Source: Bryobacterales bacterium (GTDB lineage: Bacteria; Acidobacteriota; Terriglobia; Bryobacterales; Bryobacteraceae). Taken from it: a stretch of 64,000 nt of DNA. Position numbers and translations under genes: made by a program. Under the pieces are notes generated by a model, which worked only from the letters and a program-made list of their open reading frames with translations, was not told the DNA's origin and ran no database searches. Position 1 is the first letter of the stretch. Every line of letters begins with the position of its first letter. Location: contig JADKID010000007.1 of assembly GCA_016721425.1 (NCBI GenBank), positions 372,001-436,000 of the forward strand, written 5' to 3'. This document shows, one piece after another, positions 18,732-27,424 of the stretch.

Positions 18732-19704
18732 GATATTGTTTCAGCTTTCTGCTGAGTGTCCGTCGCGATATACCCAGCAGATCGGCTGCCCGTTGCCTGT
18801 GCCCCTCTGTCTCATCCAAGACTCGCAGGATTGTCTGCCGTTCTACATCGTCCAGATCGGCCAGATCGATCCCTTCCCTCGAATCGTGAGAAGGTACTGC
18901 CACCGGACCAGGCGTGCCTAGCCGCCGCTCCGGCAATCCAAGATCTTCCGTTTCAATCACGCCCGACCTCGCCAGTATCGTCGCCCTCGTCATCACGTTT
19001 CTCAACTCGCGCACATTCCCCGGCCATGCATATTGCAGCAGAGCCTGCATCGCGTCAACGCTGAGCTCCATGCCCGGTTGCTGCTGCTCCACAAAGTGCC
19101 GCGCCAGCACCGCGATGTCCTCGTGCCTCTCCCGCAACGGCGGCACTCGCATCGTCATCTGACTCAGCCGGTGATAGAGATCCCGCCGGAATCGCCCTGC
19201 CACGCCCACCAGTTCCAGATCCGCATTCGTCGCAGCCAGCACACGCACGTCAACACTGATCTTCTTCGTACCCCCCAGCCGGTAGTACGGCATGCCATCC
19301 AACACCCGCAACAGCTTCACCTGCATTCGAGGTTCCAACTCGCCCACCTCGTCCAGGAACAGCGTGCCGGTGTGGGCCAGTTCGAACAAGCCCGGCTTTG
19401 ATCCATCAGCCCCGCTGAACGCGCCCCGGTCGTATCCGAATAGTTCGCTCTCCATCAGATGGTCCGGCAATGCCCCACAACTGATGTCCACAAACGGCCG
19501 GTGCGACCGCAGCGACAACTGGTGCAACGCTCGCGCAATCACCTCTTTGCCCGATCCGCTCTCCCCCTGGATCAGCACCGTGGCGTTGGATCGCGCCACC
19601 CGCGCGGCCAGGTCCAACGTGTCCAGCATCTTCGGGCTGGCCACAATCGCGCGCAAGCCCAAAAACTCGAATTGTCTGGCGGCAGGCGGAGCCAATGCGC
19701 TCAC
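18700..19704 (-). CDS. Sigma-54-dependent activator without receiver domain (GAFSGA variant)
   Basis: A 334-residue enhancer-binding protein. The AAA+ domain starts near residue 15, with Walker A GESGSGKE (47-54), the sigma-54 contact loop as GAFSGA (94-99) instead of GAFTGA, and Walker B TLFLDEVGELE. A Fis-type helix-turn-helix (RQRAADLLGISRRTLSRKLKQY) closes the protein. There is no N-terminal regulatory domain, so activity is probably set by expression level or a partner, as in PspF. It is coupled to the PilZ gene and divergent from the HD-GYP/GGDEF gene. Confidence 0.9.
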   Translation of the reverse strand: MSALAPPAARQFEFLGLRAIVASPKMLDTLDLAARVARSNATVLIQGESGSGKEVIARALHQLSLRSHRPFVDISCGALPDHLMESELFGYDRGAFSGADGSKPGLFELAHTGTLFLDEVGELEPRMQVKLLRVLDGMPYYRLGGTKKISVDVRVLAATNADLELVGVAGRFRRDLYHRLSQMTMRVPPLRERHEDIAVLARHFVEQQQPGMELSVDAMQALLQYAWPGNVRELRNVMTRATILARSGVIETEDLGLPERRLGTPGPVAVPSHDSREGIDLADLDDVERQTILRVLDETEGHRQRAADLLGISRRTLSRKLKQYHGREISGKTA

Positions 19705-19738
19705 TCTTCTTCATTCGGATTCTCCCCCCAATCAGCCT

Positions 19739-19775
19739 AGGTGAAGTTCCACCTACATTCCTCCTAACTTCACCT
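19739..19775. promoter_or_regulatory. Overlapping inverted repeats between divergent signalling genes
   Basis: AGGTGAAGTT (19739-19748) is repeated inverted as AACTTCACCT (19766-19775), ten perfect bases with a 17-base spacer. A second inverted pair shares the left arm: AGGTG-N6-CACCT (19739-19754). The site lies in the 132 bases between the sigma-54 activator and the HD-GYP/GGDEF gene, so it could be a regulator's operator. No T run suggests a terminator. Confidence 0.5.
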
Positions 19776-19836
19776 TAGTCTTTTAGTTGTAAGGTTTTGG
19801 AAGCAATGCGACGATAGACTCCCAACGGCAAAATTC

Positions 19837-22309
19837 ATGTCGACAGTCGCCAAGACCTACCAACGCCTGATTATCGTGCTCGGCGCCACCGTACTGATGC
19901 AGCAGTTTCGCGATGGTACCGTGCTCGATCCGATGCAGTACTTCAGCTACCTCGTCCTGGCCGTCTCCGCAGCCCTATTCCGAGTCGCCTATCGCACCGA
20001 ACAGGGGCAGATCCCTCTCCATTTGCTCTTCATCCTGATCACCATGCGCGCGCTATCACCCGCCGAGACCTTCTTCCTCGGCTCAGCTAGCGCCCTTGCT
20101 CACGCCTGGGCCGGCTCCAAGGATAGCCGTCAGCGGTGGACGGATTGTCTCTTCGCAGCCTCCGCCATGGCCATCGCCATCGGCATGGCGAGTTTCGCGT
20201 TTCACAGCCAGTACCTGCCACAAGGCCGCAGTGAAATCAACGACGCACTCCAGGCCATCCTCGCCGGCACCACTCTCTTTGTCGGCCTCTCTGTTCCTTG
20301 GGCCACACGCGAGGTTCTCCTCGAGGGCGGCAAACTCGCCGCTATCTGGAAGGACCGCCATTTCTGGATGCTCCCCTACTTCGTCGCCGGCGCCATCCTG
20401 GCCCGCGTCTTCGATACGGCAAGGACCGAGGTGGGCTGGCAGATTCCCATGTTGGCGCTCCTCATGACCTTCCTTTTCTACCGCTCCTACCGCCTCTACA
20501 TGGGCCGGCTCGAGGATGGCCGCGATCACGCCGAGGAGATGGCATCGCTCCACCTCCGCACCATCGAAGCCCTCGCTCTCGCCATCGACGCCAAAGACCA
20601 GACGACTCATGAACACCTCGAACGCGTCCAGGTCTACGCTGTGGAACTCGGCAAGGAACTTGGCCTGGATGAGAAACATATGGAGGCCATCCGCGCCGCT
20701 TCCCTCCTCCACGACATTGGCAAACTTGCCGTCCCCGAACACATCATCTCCAAACCGGGCCGTCTCACCCCGGAGGAGTTTGAAAAGATGAAGATCCATC
20801 CCGTCGTCGGCGCAGAAATCCTCGAACGCGTCCAGTTCCCCTATCCCGTCGTGCCCATGGTCCGCTACCACCATGAGAAGTGGGACGGCAGCGGCTATCC
20901 CGAGGGACTCAAAGGCGAGACAATCCCTATCGGCGCCCGCATACTCTCAGCGGTAGATTGCCTGGATGCCCTTGCCACTGATCGCCAGTATCGCAAGGCT
21001 CTCCCGCTCGATCAGGCCATCGCAGTCGTCGTGCAGGAGGCCGGACGCGCCTTCGATCCCCGCATCGTCGAGGTTCTCGCCCGCCGCTACGTCGAGCTCG
21101 AGCAACTCGCCGGCAAACACCGCATTGAGCCCCTGAAGCTCAGCACCGATCTCAGAATCGAGGCCGGTGCCGCCCCGGCAGCAGGCTTCGAATCCAGCTC
21201 CATTACGGCCTCCGGCCGGCCCACCCGAAACTCCGATAAGCCGGAATTCATCGCCCAGATCGCCGCCGCCCGCCAGGAGGCCCAAGCCCTCTTCGAGGTC
21301 GCCCAGAACCTGGGTAGTTCGCTGAGTCTCGACGAGACCCTCTCCGTCCTCAGCGTACGCCTCAAACGCATCGTCCCCCACGACTCTCTGGCCGTCTATA
21401 TCAAACGCGGTGATCTCCTCGTACCCGAGTTCGTGGCCGGCGATAACTTCCGCCTCTTTTCGGCACTGGAAATCCCCATCGGCCAGGGCCTCTCGGGTTG
21501 GGTCGCCGAAAACGCCAAGCCCATTCTCAACGGCAACCCCTCTGTCGAGCCAGGCTATCTGAACGACACCACCAAGTTCTCCACGCTTCGCTCTGCCCTG
21601 GCCGTCCCGCTGGAAGGTGTCAATGGTGTCGTCGGAGTGCTCTCACTCTACACCTCGGAGCGCGACGCTTTCACTCGCGATCATCTGCGCGTCATGCTCG
21701 TCGTCAGCTCCAAGCTCGCGCTCTCCATCGAAAACGCCCTCCGCTATCGTCAGGCCGAGACCTCGGCCACGATGGACTACCTCACCGAGTTGCCGAACGC
21801 CCGTTCGCTCTTCCCTCCATCTGGACGGCGAGATCGCCCGTTGCCGCCTCACTTCGGACAGCCTCGCCGCTCTCGTCTGCGACATGGACAATTTCAAGCA
21901 GATCAATGACCAATACGGTCACATCGAGGGCAACAAGGTTCTGAAAGTAGTTGCCGCCGCCCTCAAGAACAGTTGCCGCGGCTCAGACTACGTTGCCCGC
22001 ATGGGTGGAGATGAGTTCGTCGTCATTCTTCCGGGCATCAAAGGCCCTGCGGTCGCCCAGCGCGTCGAGCAATTGGCCAACTTCGCCGTGGCCGAAGCCC
22101 GCCTGCAAACCGGCCTGGATCTCTCCATCTCTATCGGTCACGCGCTCTTCCCGGAAGACGGCGACAACGCCGAGGAACTGCTCTCCGCAGCCGATCGAGC
22201 CATGTACAAGGCCAAGGCGGCCAACCCGGAACGCCTCAAATCTCAAAGAAACTGGGCCGAATGGGCAGAGCGTGCCGAGCGAGCCCAAGGCTCCGCCGCC
22301 ATTCAGTAA
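19837..22309 (+). pseudogene. Membrane HD-GYP / GAF / GGDEF c-di-GMP protein, GGDEF split by apparent frameshift
   Basis: The N-terminal 215 residues are membrane helices. An HD-GYP phosphodiesterase domain follows (LLHDIGKLAVPEHI, then RYHHEKWDGSGYPEGLKG), next a GAF domain (about residues 475-620), then the start of a diguanylate cyclase (DYLTELPNARSLF). Here the frame changes: the first frame stops at 21909, while the rest of the GGDEF domain (DMDNFKQIND, MGGDEFVVILPG) continues in the +1 frame to 22309. One extra C in the CCC run 21813-21815 explains this. As read, the protein keeps HD-GYP and GAF but loses the cyclase; if the C is an error it is an intact bifunctional enzyme. Confidence 0.82.
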
Positions 22310-22326
22310 TTCCGGCGCTAACGGCT

Positions 22327-23697
22327 CTAAACCGGCGCTTGTCCCTTGATCCGGAACCGGTACACCAGCGCGCCAGAAATTAGCGTCAGCGCTACCGCCG
22401 CCGAAATCACCGGCGCAAACTGCAATCCCACAAACACCAGCACTACGCCTGGAATCACAAACAGCATCGGCACCAGCGGCCACGCAAAGCTCACCACCCC
22501 CAACTTCTGCCACCCCGCCTGGCGCCGGAATTTGAACAGGCCCGCCACCGCCAGCGTTGCAAACAAGCTCAGTAGATACCCGATGTAGGTCATCAGGTTG
22601 CCAAAGCTGATCAGCGTCATCAGCATCGCGCAGGCTCCCTGGCAGAGAATCGCCGGCACCGGCGTCCGCCACTCCGGATGCACCTTCGCCGCCACTGGAA
22701 GAAAGGCCCCGTTCTTCGCCATCGCGTAGTACAGGCGCGGACCAATCGTCACCATCGCGTTTACGGTTGACATCAGCGATACGGCTAACAGCAGGCTGAA
22801 TACGCCGGCTATCTCCGGCCCGAACAGCGACTTCGCCGTCAAACTGCCCACCGCCAGCACACCCTTCATCTCGCCCAGCGGCGTGGCGTAGATAAACACG
22901 ATGTTGAACAGCAGATACAACGCCGCCACCAGCGATGTCCCGATCGTCAGCGCCAAGGGCAGCGTCCGCTCCGGCCTCTGCAACTCCTCCGCCACATACG
23001 TTGCCGCATTCCATCCGCTATAGCCCACATAGATCCAGAACAGACTCACCGCAAACTGCGCGTAAATCGGCAGATGCGAAGTCCGCGTCGTCGTCTCCGT
23101 CAAATGCCCCCAATCCCCGTGGCCCAACAGCAACCCTCCCCCGATGAACGCAACCATCACCAGCAGCTTCACCGACGTCAACGCATTCTGAATTCGCGCG
23201 ATAAACTCCACCCCAAACAGGTTCAGAATCGTAAACACCAGGATCAGCCCGCAGGCCATTACCTGCGCCCCGCCAAACTGCAGCGCATACTCCCCGCCCC
23301 ATCGGAACCACACGTTCTGCTGCTTCAGCGCCGGATAGAAATACCCCAGGTAGTCCGAAAACGCTAAAGCCGCCGCCGCGATCGGCGCCGAAAATCCGGC
23401 AAAGAAGCTCACCCACCCGCTCATGAAGCCCAACGTCGGCCCGTAGGCGCGCGTCAGGTACACATACTCGCCGCCCGACGCCGGAAAATTTACGCCAAGC
23501 TCGGAGTAGCAGAAGGCGCCCACCAGCGCCACCACCGCGCCCACCAGCCAGATGATTAACACCAGCTTGGGATCGCCAAGGTCACCCGCCAGAAACCCGG
23601 TGGATGTGAAAATCCCCGTACCCACCATGTTCGAGACTACCAGCGCGATCGCGCTGTAGATGCCCAACCGGCGGAGAAGTGTAGGATCAGTGCTCAT
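22327..23697 (-). CDS. APC-superfamily amino-acid permease
   Basis: A 456-residue inner-membrane protein with about 12 helices. The first helix carries the APC signature (VVSNMVGTGIFTSTGF), and the second has FCYSELGVNFPASGGEYVYL, which shapes the substrate and ion site. Length and order fit the LAT/amino-acid transporter branch that exchanges or imports amino acids. It converges on the HD-GYP/GGDEF gene (17-base gap). Substrate is not predictable from sequence. Confidence 0.92.
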   Translation of the reverse strand: MSTDPTLLRRLGIYSAIALVVSNMVGTGIFTSTGFLAGDLGDPKLVLIIWLVGAVVALVGAFCYSELGVNFPASGGEYVYLTRAYGPTLGFMSGWVSFFAGFSAPIAAAALAFSDYLGYFYPALKQQNVWFRWGGEYALQFGGAQVMACGLILVFTILNLFGVEFIARIQNALTSVKLLVMVAFIGGGLLLGHGDWGHLTETTTRTSHLPIYAQFAVSLFWIYVGYSGWNAATYVAEELQRPERTLPLALTIGTSLVAALYLLFNIVFIYATPLGEMKGVLAVGSLTAKSLFGPEIAGVFSLLLAVSLMSTVNAMVTIGPRLYYAMAKNGAFLPVAAKVHPEWRTPVPAILCQGACAMLMTLISFGNLMTYIGYLLSLFATLAVAGLFKFRRQAGWQKLGVVSFAWPLVPMLFVIPGVVLVFVGLQFAPVISAAVALTLISGALVYRFRIKGQAPV

Positions 23698-23756
23698 TGC
23701 ATTGAATTGTACAAGACCTGCCGCCCCACAACACTTTCGCGCTAAAATGTTTCCCC

Positions 23757-24284
23757 ATGGGCACCATCTCGTCCGACGCCGTACAGGCCAAAACAGGCAA
23801 ATCCTGGGATGACTGGTTCGCTCTCCTGGACTCCGCCGGAGCCGCCCATTGGCCCCACAAAGAGACCGCGGCCTGGCTCCTCACCACGCATGCCGTCACC
23901 GCCTGGTGGCGCCAGATGATCACCGTCGAATATGAACGCGCCCGCGGCCTCCGCCAGGTTTGCGAAAAGGTGGACGGCTTCTCCGCCTCCATCAGCCGCA
24001 CCCTCCACGCCCCCGCCGAACGTGTCTACCAACTCTGGGCCGAGACCGGTCTCCGCCAGCAGTGGCTCCCCGCCGATCCGAAAATCCGCAAGGCCACCGA
24101 AAATCGTTCCCTGCGCATCACATGGCCCGACGGCACCAACGTCGATGTCATGTTTTACCCCAAGGGCGACACCAAAATGCAGCTCACCGTCGAGCACGCC
24201 CGTCTCGCCAATGCCGCCGCCGTCCAGACCCAGAAGGAGTTCTGGTCTGCCGCCCTCGTCCGCCTGAAGGCGCTGCTGGTTTAG
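23757..24284 (+). CDS. DUF4287 plus SRPBCC (AHSA1-like) protein
   Basis: A 175-residue protein. Residues 1-75 resemble the DUF4287 domain (VQAKTGKSWDDWFALLDSAG, then KETAAWLLTTHAVTAWWRQM). The rest resembles an SRPBCC/AHSA1 lipid- or ligand-binding fold (ISRTLHAPAERVYQLWAET, ending LKALL). No catalytic residues are evident, and the ligand is unknown. It starts 59 bases from the divergent permease gene and ends 18 bases before the convergent small gene. Confidence 0.75.
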   Translation: MGTISSDAVQAKTGKSWDDWFALLDSAGAAHWPHKETAAWLLTTHAVTAWWRQMITVEYERARGLRQVCEKVDGFSASISRTLHAPAERVYQLWAETGLRQQWLPADPKIRKATENRSLRITWPDGTNVDVMFYPKGDTKMQLTVEHARLANAAAVQTQKEFWSAALVRLKALLV

Positions 24285-24302
24285 ATCCGGATGCCAGCCT
24301 TG

Positions 24303-24677
24303 TCAGGCAATGCACCGAACCGATGAAGCGGAACCGCCATCACCCCGCTCACCCGTGTACCAATGAGGTTCCTCACCAGCTTCTCCACTCCAACCCCAAT
24401 CGTCGAGTGGCTCCATGTATAGCTCCATGGAATAGGGGGCAAAGGCAGAATTGAGGTGCGAATAGCCAGAACCATCCGGTAGTCGGCGGTGCCAAAACTG
24501 GGCCGCGTCACAGTTTCCCACCGCGGTGCCAGGAGTGCCGCCGAAATCAGGAAAGTACGCCTCACACAAGAGGTCCTGCCCATCCTCAAGACGAATCAGG
24601 TAAGGGGCAGTGACCCGAATGCCCAAATCGCGTCCGGCGTCAAGACAGGCATCCACAATCTCCTGGTCAAATTCCAT
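24303..24677 (-). CDS. Hypothetical protein
   Basis: A 124-residue soluble protein that I do not recognise. It is acidic and rich in Tyr, Trp and Gly (EPLDDWGWSGEAGEE), with no signal peptide or membrane segment. The ATG at 24677 gives an ordinary N-terminus (MEFDQEIVDACLDAG), and codon usage looks like that of the neighbours through the middle. The last 20 residues are low complexity. It follows the SDR gene by 23 bases on the same strand, so it may be the last member of the haem operon. Confidence 0.5.
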   Translation of the reverse strand: MEFDQEIVDACLDAGRDLGIRVTAPYLIRLEDGQDLLCEAYFPDFGGTPGTAVGNCDAAQFWHRRLPDGSGYSHLNSAFAPYSMELYMEPLDDWGWSGEAGEEPHWYTGERGDGGSASSVRCIA

Positions 24678-24700
24678 GGCGAACCAACTGGATCAAAACT

Positions 24701-25462
24701 CTAGATCCGCCCGTCCCCGAACTGAGACCCGCCATCCACCTGCAACACCACGCCTGTGATGTACGAGGCCGCCGGCGACGCCAGAAACACGGCCGCATCC
24801 GCAATCTCGCCGATCTCCGCAAACCGGCCCAATGGCACCCGCGCCGCCACCCGCGCCCGATCCTCCTCCGTGGGCGCCAGCCGCCGCATCCCCTCTGTCC
24901 CGTCCACCGGCCCCGGAGCAATCACGTTCACCCGGATCCCTGCTCCGCCCCACTCCACCGCCAGCGTCTTGCTCAGCAACTCCACGCCTGCCTTCGCCGC
25001 GCACACATGAGCCTGCATCGCGTAGGGCCGTGTCCCGTGATTGGCCGAGATGGAAATCACACACCCGCCCGGCTTCCGCAGATGCTCGTACGCCGCCCGG
25101 CACGTGTGAAACGTCCCCAAAAGATCAATGTCCATCACGGCCTTGAACCCGTTCGGCGACATCGCTGTCGCCGCTACCGGAAAGTTCCCGGCCGCCCCGC
25201 ACACCAGAATGTCGATCCCACCCATCGCCGCGCTCGCCTCGCCAATGGATGCCGCCGTCGCCTCGTAATCCCGCACGTCGGCGCCATAGCCCAATGCGCC
25301 CAGCCGCATCGCCGCCCCAGCCAACTTCTCCGCATTCCGCCCCTGGATCGCCACCCGCGCGCCGTGCCTCACAAAATGCTCGGCAATGCCATAGCAAATC
25401 CCGCTCGATCCGCCCGTGATATAGGCAGTCCGCCCCGCCAGCGCATCATCCCGAAACGTCAT
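24701..25462 (-). CDS. SDR oxidoreductase, 2,4-dienoyl-CoA reductase-like
   Basis: A 253-residue Rossmann-fold reductase. The cofactor motif is TGGSSGI (residues 16-22), with GRNAEKL following strand two as in NADPH-binding members. In the active site the classical Tyr-x-x-x-Lys is replaced: QAHVCAAKAG keeps the Lys but has His where Tyr is expected, as in 2,4-dienoyl-CoA reductases (DECR). That suggests reduction of unsaturated fatty acyl-CoA. Its start overlaps the stop of the phosphohistidine-phosphatase-like gene (ATGA), so it belongs to the long minus-strand haem operon. Confidence 0.8.
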   Translation of the reverse strand: MTFRDDALAGRTAYITGGSSGICYGIAEHFVRHGARVAIQGRNAEKLAGAAMRLGALGYGADVRDYEATAASIGEASAAMGGIDILVCGAAGNFPVAATAMSPNGFKAVMDIDLLGTFHTCRAAYEHLRKPGGCVISISANHGTRPYAMQAHVCAAKAGVELLSKTLAVEWGGAGIRVNVIAPGPVDGTEGMRRLAPTEEDRARVAARVPLGRFAEIGEIADAAVFLASPAASYITGVVLQVDGGSQFGDGRI

Positions 25463-25809
25463 CCCTCTTCCTCCTCCACGCGATAGCCTGGCAGCGCCGC
25501 CTCAAACAAAGTCAGCGTCAACGTGCGGTCAGGCTCCCGGCCAAACTGCGTCGAATGCCCGCTAATCCACACCTCGCGCCGCCGCTCCACCACTTCGCAC
25601 CAGCCGCCGCCCATCGGCCGCAGCCCGTACTTCTCACCAATGTCCTTGTGGAACGTGCACGCCGTATCAAACGCCAGCACCAGAGCCCCGCCATCGGCCG
25701 CCGACCGGCCCACCACGAACTTCCCGGACGGGCCGTCCTCGGCCGGTGCGCTCAGAATCACCACAGCCGCCTGACCATCAGGCAATGGAATTCGCTTGCG
25801 AAGAAACAT
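25459..25809 (-). CDS. Janus/Ocnus family protein (14-kDa phosphohistidine phosphatase-like)
   Basis: A 116-residue protein that resembles eukaryotic PHPT1, which removes phosphate from phosphohistidine. Points of match from memory: a His in FHKDIGEKY at residue 54 (PHPT1 has its catalytic His53 in YHADIYDK), a GGGWCEV strand (GGGRI), EVWISGHSTQFGR (IHVYGYSMAYGP), and a C-terminal LPGYRV (YPDYEV). I chose ATG 25809; an in-frame ATG lies six codons upstream. The start lies inside hemCD and the stop overlaps the SDR start, so it is tightly coupled to both. No alignment was run, so the family call is provisional. Confidence 0.58.
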   Translation of the reverse strand: MFLRKRIPLPDGQAAVVILSAPAEDGPSGKFVVGRSAADGGALVLAFDTACTFHKDIGEKYGLRPMGGGWCEVVERRREVWISGHSTQFGREPDRTLTLTLFEAALPGYRVEEEEG

Positions 25810-27424
25810 GATGCGCCATCGCCTCAACCAGCGCGTCGATCGTTGATCGCTCCGCTTCCACCGTCACCATCAACCCGTGCCGCCGGGCCACCTCCGAAGT
25901 CACCGGCCCGATGGAGGCGATCTTCACCCCTGCCAGAGTCGCCGGGCCTGCTGCCGCCAGCAGATGCTTCACCGTAGATGAACTCGTCACCGTAACCCAG
26001 TCCGGCTTCGGATCCGCCAACGCTGCTCGCGCCTGCCGCGGCAGCTCCGAGGGAGCAATCGTTCTGTATACGGCCACAACCTCCACTCGCGCGCCTAGCG
26101 CCCGCAGCTCCTCGGGAATCACGTCGCGCGCCACCTCCGCCCGCGGAATCAGCACCCGTTGCCCGCTCAGCCCCGCGCCCGATAGCGCCTTTACAATACT
26201 CTCAGCGACATACTCTTCCGGCACCACCTCCGGCTCCAGCCCCCGCGCCCGCAACGCATCCGCCGTCGCCGGCCCAATCGCACATAGTCTCGGACCCTTC
26301 ACCGCCGCCATCCGCTCAAAGAAGAAATCCACGCTATTGGCCGACGTGAAGATTGCCCACTGATAGTCCTTCCACTCCGGCCGCTCAAATGCCAGTTGCA
26401 CGAAATCGATCACCGGCAGCTCGATCACATCCGCACCCAGCTCGCGCAACTTGCCGGACAATGTCCCAGCCTGGCGCCGCGCCCGCGTCACCACCACGCG
26501 CCGCCCGGCCAGCGGCAGTTCCAATCCATACACCTGCGCCAGAATCTGTCGCGCGCCCTTCGCCAACAGACGCTCGGCCGCCGAAGCCCCAATCTCGGCA
26601 GCGTTCTTCACCCCGCCACCGCACTCATCGGTCAACATCGTGTGCCCATCGGGATGCACCACCACCGAGCGCAGCCGCAGCCGCTGCCCGTCCGCCTGCG
26701 CGTAGGCGCCAATCGGCACCTGGCACCCGCCGCCCAACGCCGCCAGCACCGCCCGCTCGGCCGTCACCTCGGCCCGCGTCGGCCCGTGGTCCAACCGCGC
26801 ACAGGCCAGAAACGCCGCCCCGCCGTCGTCGCGCGTCTCAATCGCCAGCGCGCCCTGCCCCACCGCCGGACACATCATCTCCGGATCCATCAACTCCGCG
26901 ATCCGCTCACCCCAGCCCAGCCGCCGCAAACCCGCCGCCGCCAGCAGGATGGCGTCATATTGCCCCTCGTCCAGCTTCCGCAGCCGTGTGTCCAGATTCC
27001 CGCGGACCGATTCGATCTCCAGATCCGGCCGCGCCGCCTTCAATTGCGCGCTCCGCCGCAAGCTCGACGTCCCCACCTTCGCGCCTTGCGGCAGCGTCGC
27101 CAGCGTATGCCCGATCAATGCGTCAAACGGCGATTCCCGCTCCGGAATCGCCGCCAGCGTCAGTCCATCCGGCAGAACAGTCGGCAGGTCCTTCAATGAA
27201 TGTACGGCCAGATCAATCGTGCCCGCCAGCAGCGCCTCCTCAATCTCTTTTGTGAACAGCCCCTTCCCGCCCACCTTCGCCAGTGGCACGTCCTGGATCT
27301 TGTCGCCGGTGGTCTTGATGATCGTCAGATCCGTCTCCACCCCCAGTTCCAGCAATCGCGCCGCCACCCAGCGCGCCTGCCACAAGGCAAGTTGCGAGCC
27401 GCGGCTCCCGATGATCAGTTTCAT
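25778..27424 (-). CDS. hemCD: Fused porphobilinogen deaminase / uroporphyrinogen-III synthase
   Basis: A 548-residue bifunctional haem enzyme. Residues 1-300 are HemC: IGSRGSQLALWQA, VHSLKDLPT, and the dipyrromethane-cofactor cysteine in GGGCQVPIGAY (Cys234). It joins four porphobilinogens into hydroxymethylbilane. From about residue 305 a HemD domain begins (LAGRRVVVTRARRQAG), with the FTSANSVDFFF and VTSSSTVKHLL strands typical of uroporphyrinogen-III synthase, which closes the ring. The two are usually separate genes; fusion would pass the unstable linear product directly. The start overlaps the hemA stop (ATGA). Confidence 0.94.
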   Translation of the reverse strand: MKLIIGSRGSQLALWQARWVAARLLELGVETDLTIIKTTGDKIQDVPLAKVGGKGLFTKEIEEALLAGTIDLAVHSLKDLPTVLPDGLTLAAIPERESPFDALIGHTLATLPQGAKVGTSSLRRSAQLKAARPDLEIESVRGNLDTRLRKLDEGQYDAILLAAAGLRRLGWGERIAELMDPEMMCPAVGQGALAIETRDDGGAAFLACARLDHGPTRAEVTAERAVLAALGGGCQVPIGAYAQADGQRLRLRSVVVHPDGHTMLTDECGGGVKNAAEIGASAAERLLAKGARQILAQVYGLELPLAGRRVVVTRARRQAGTLSGKLRELGADVIELPVIDFVQLAFERPEWKDYQWAIFTSANSVDFFFERMAAVKGPRLCAIGPATADALRARGLEPEVVPEEYVAESIVKALSGAGLSGQRVLIPRAEVARDVIPEELRALGARVEVVAVYRTIAPSELPRQARAALADPKPDWVTVTSSSTVKHLLAAAGPATLAGVKIASIGPVTSEVARRHGLMVTVEAERSTIDALVEAMAHHVSSQANSIA

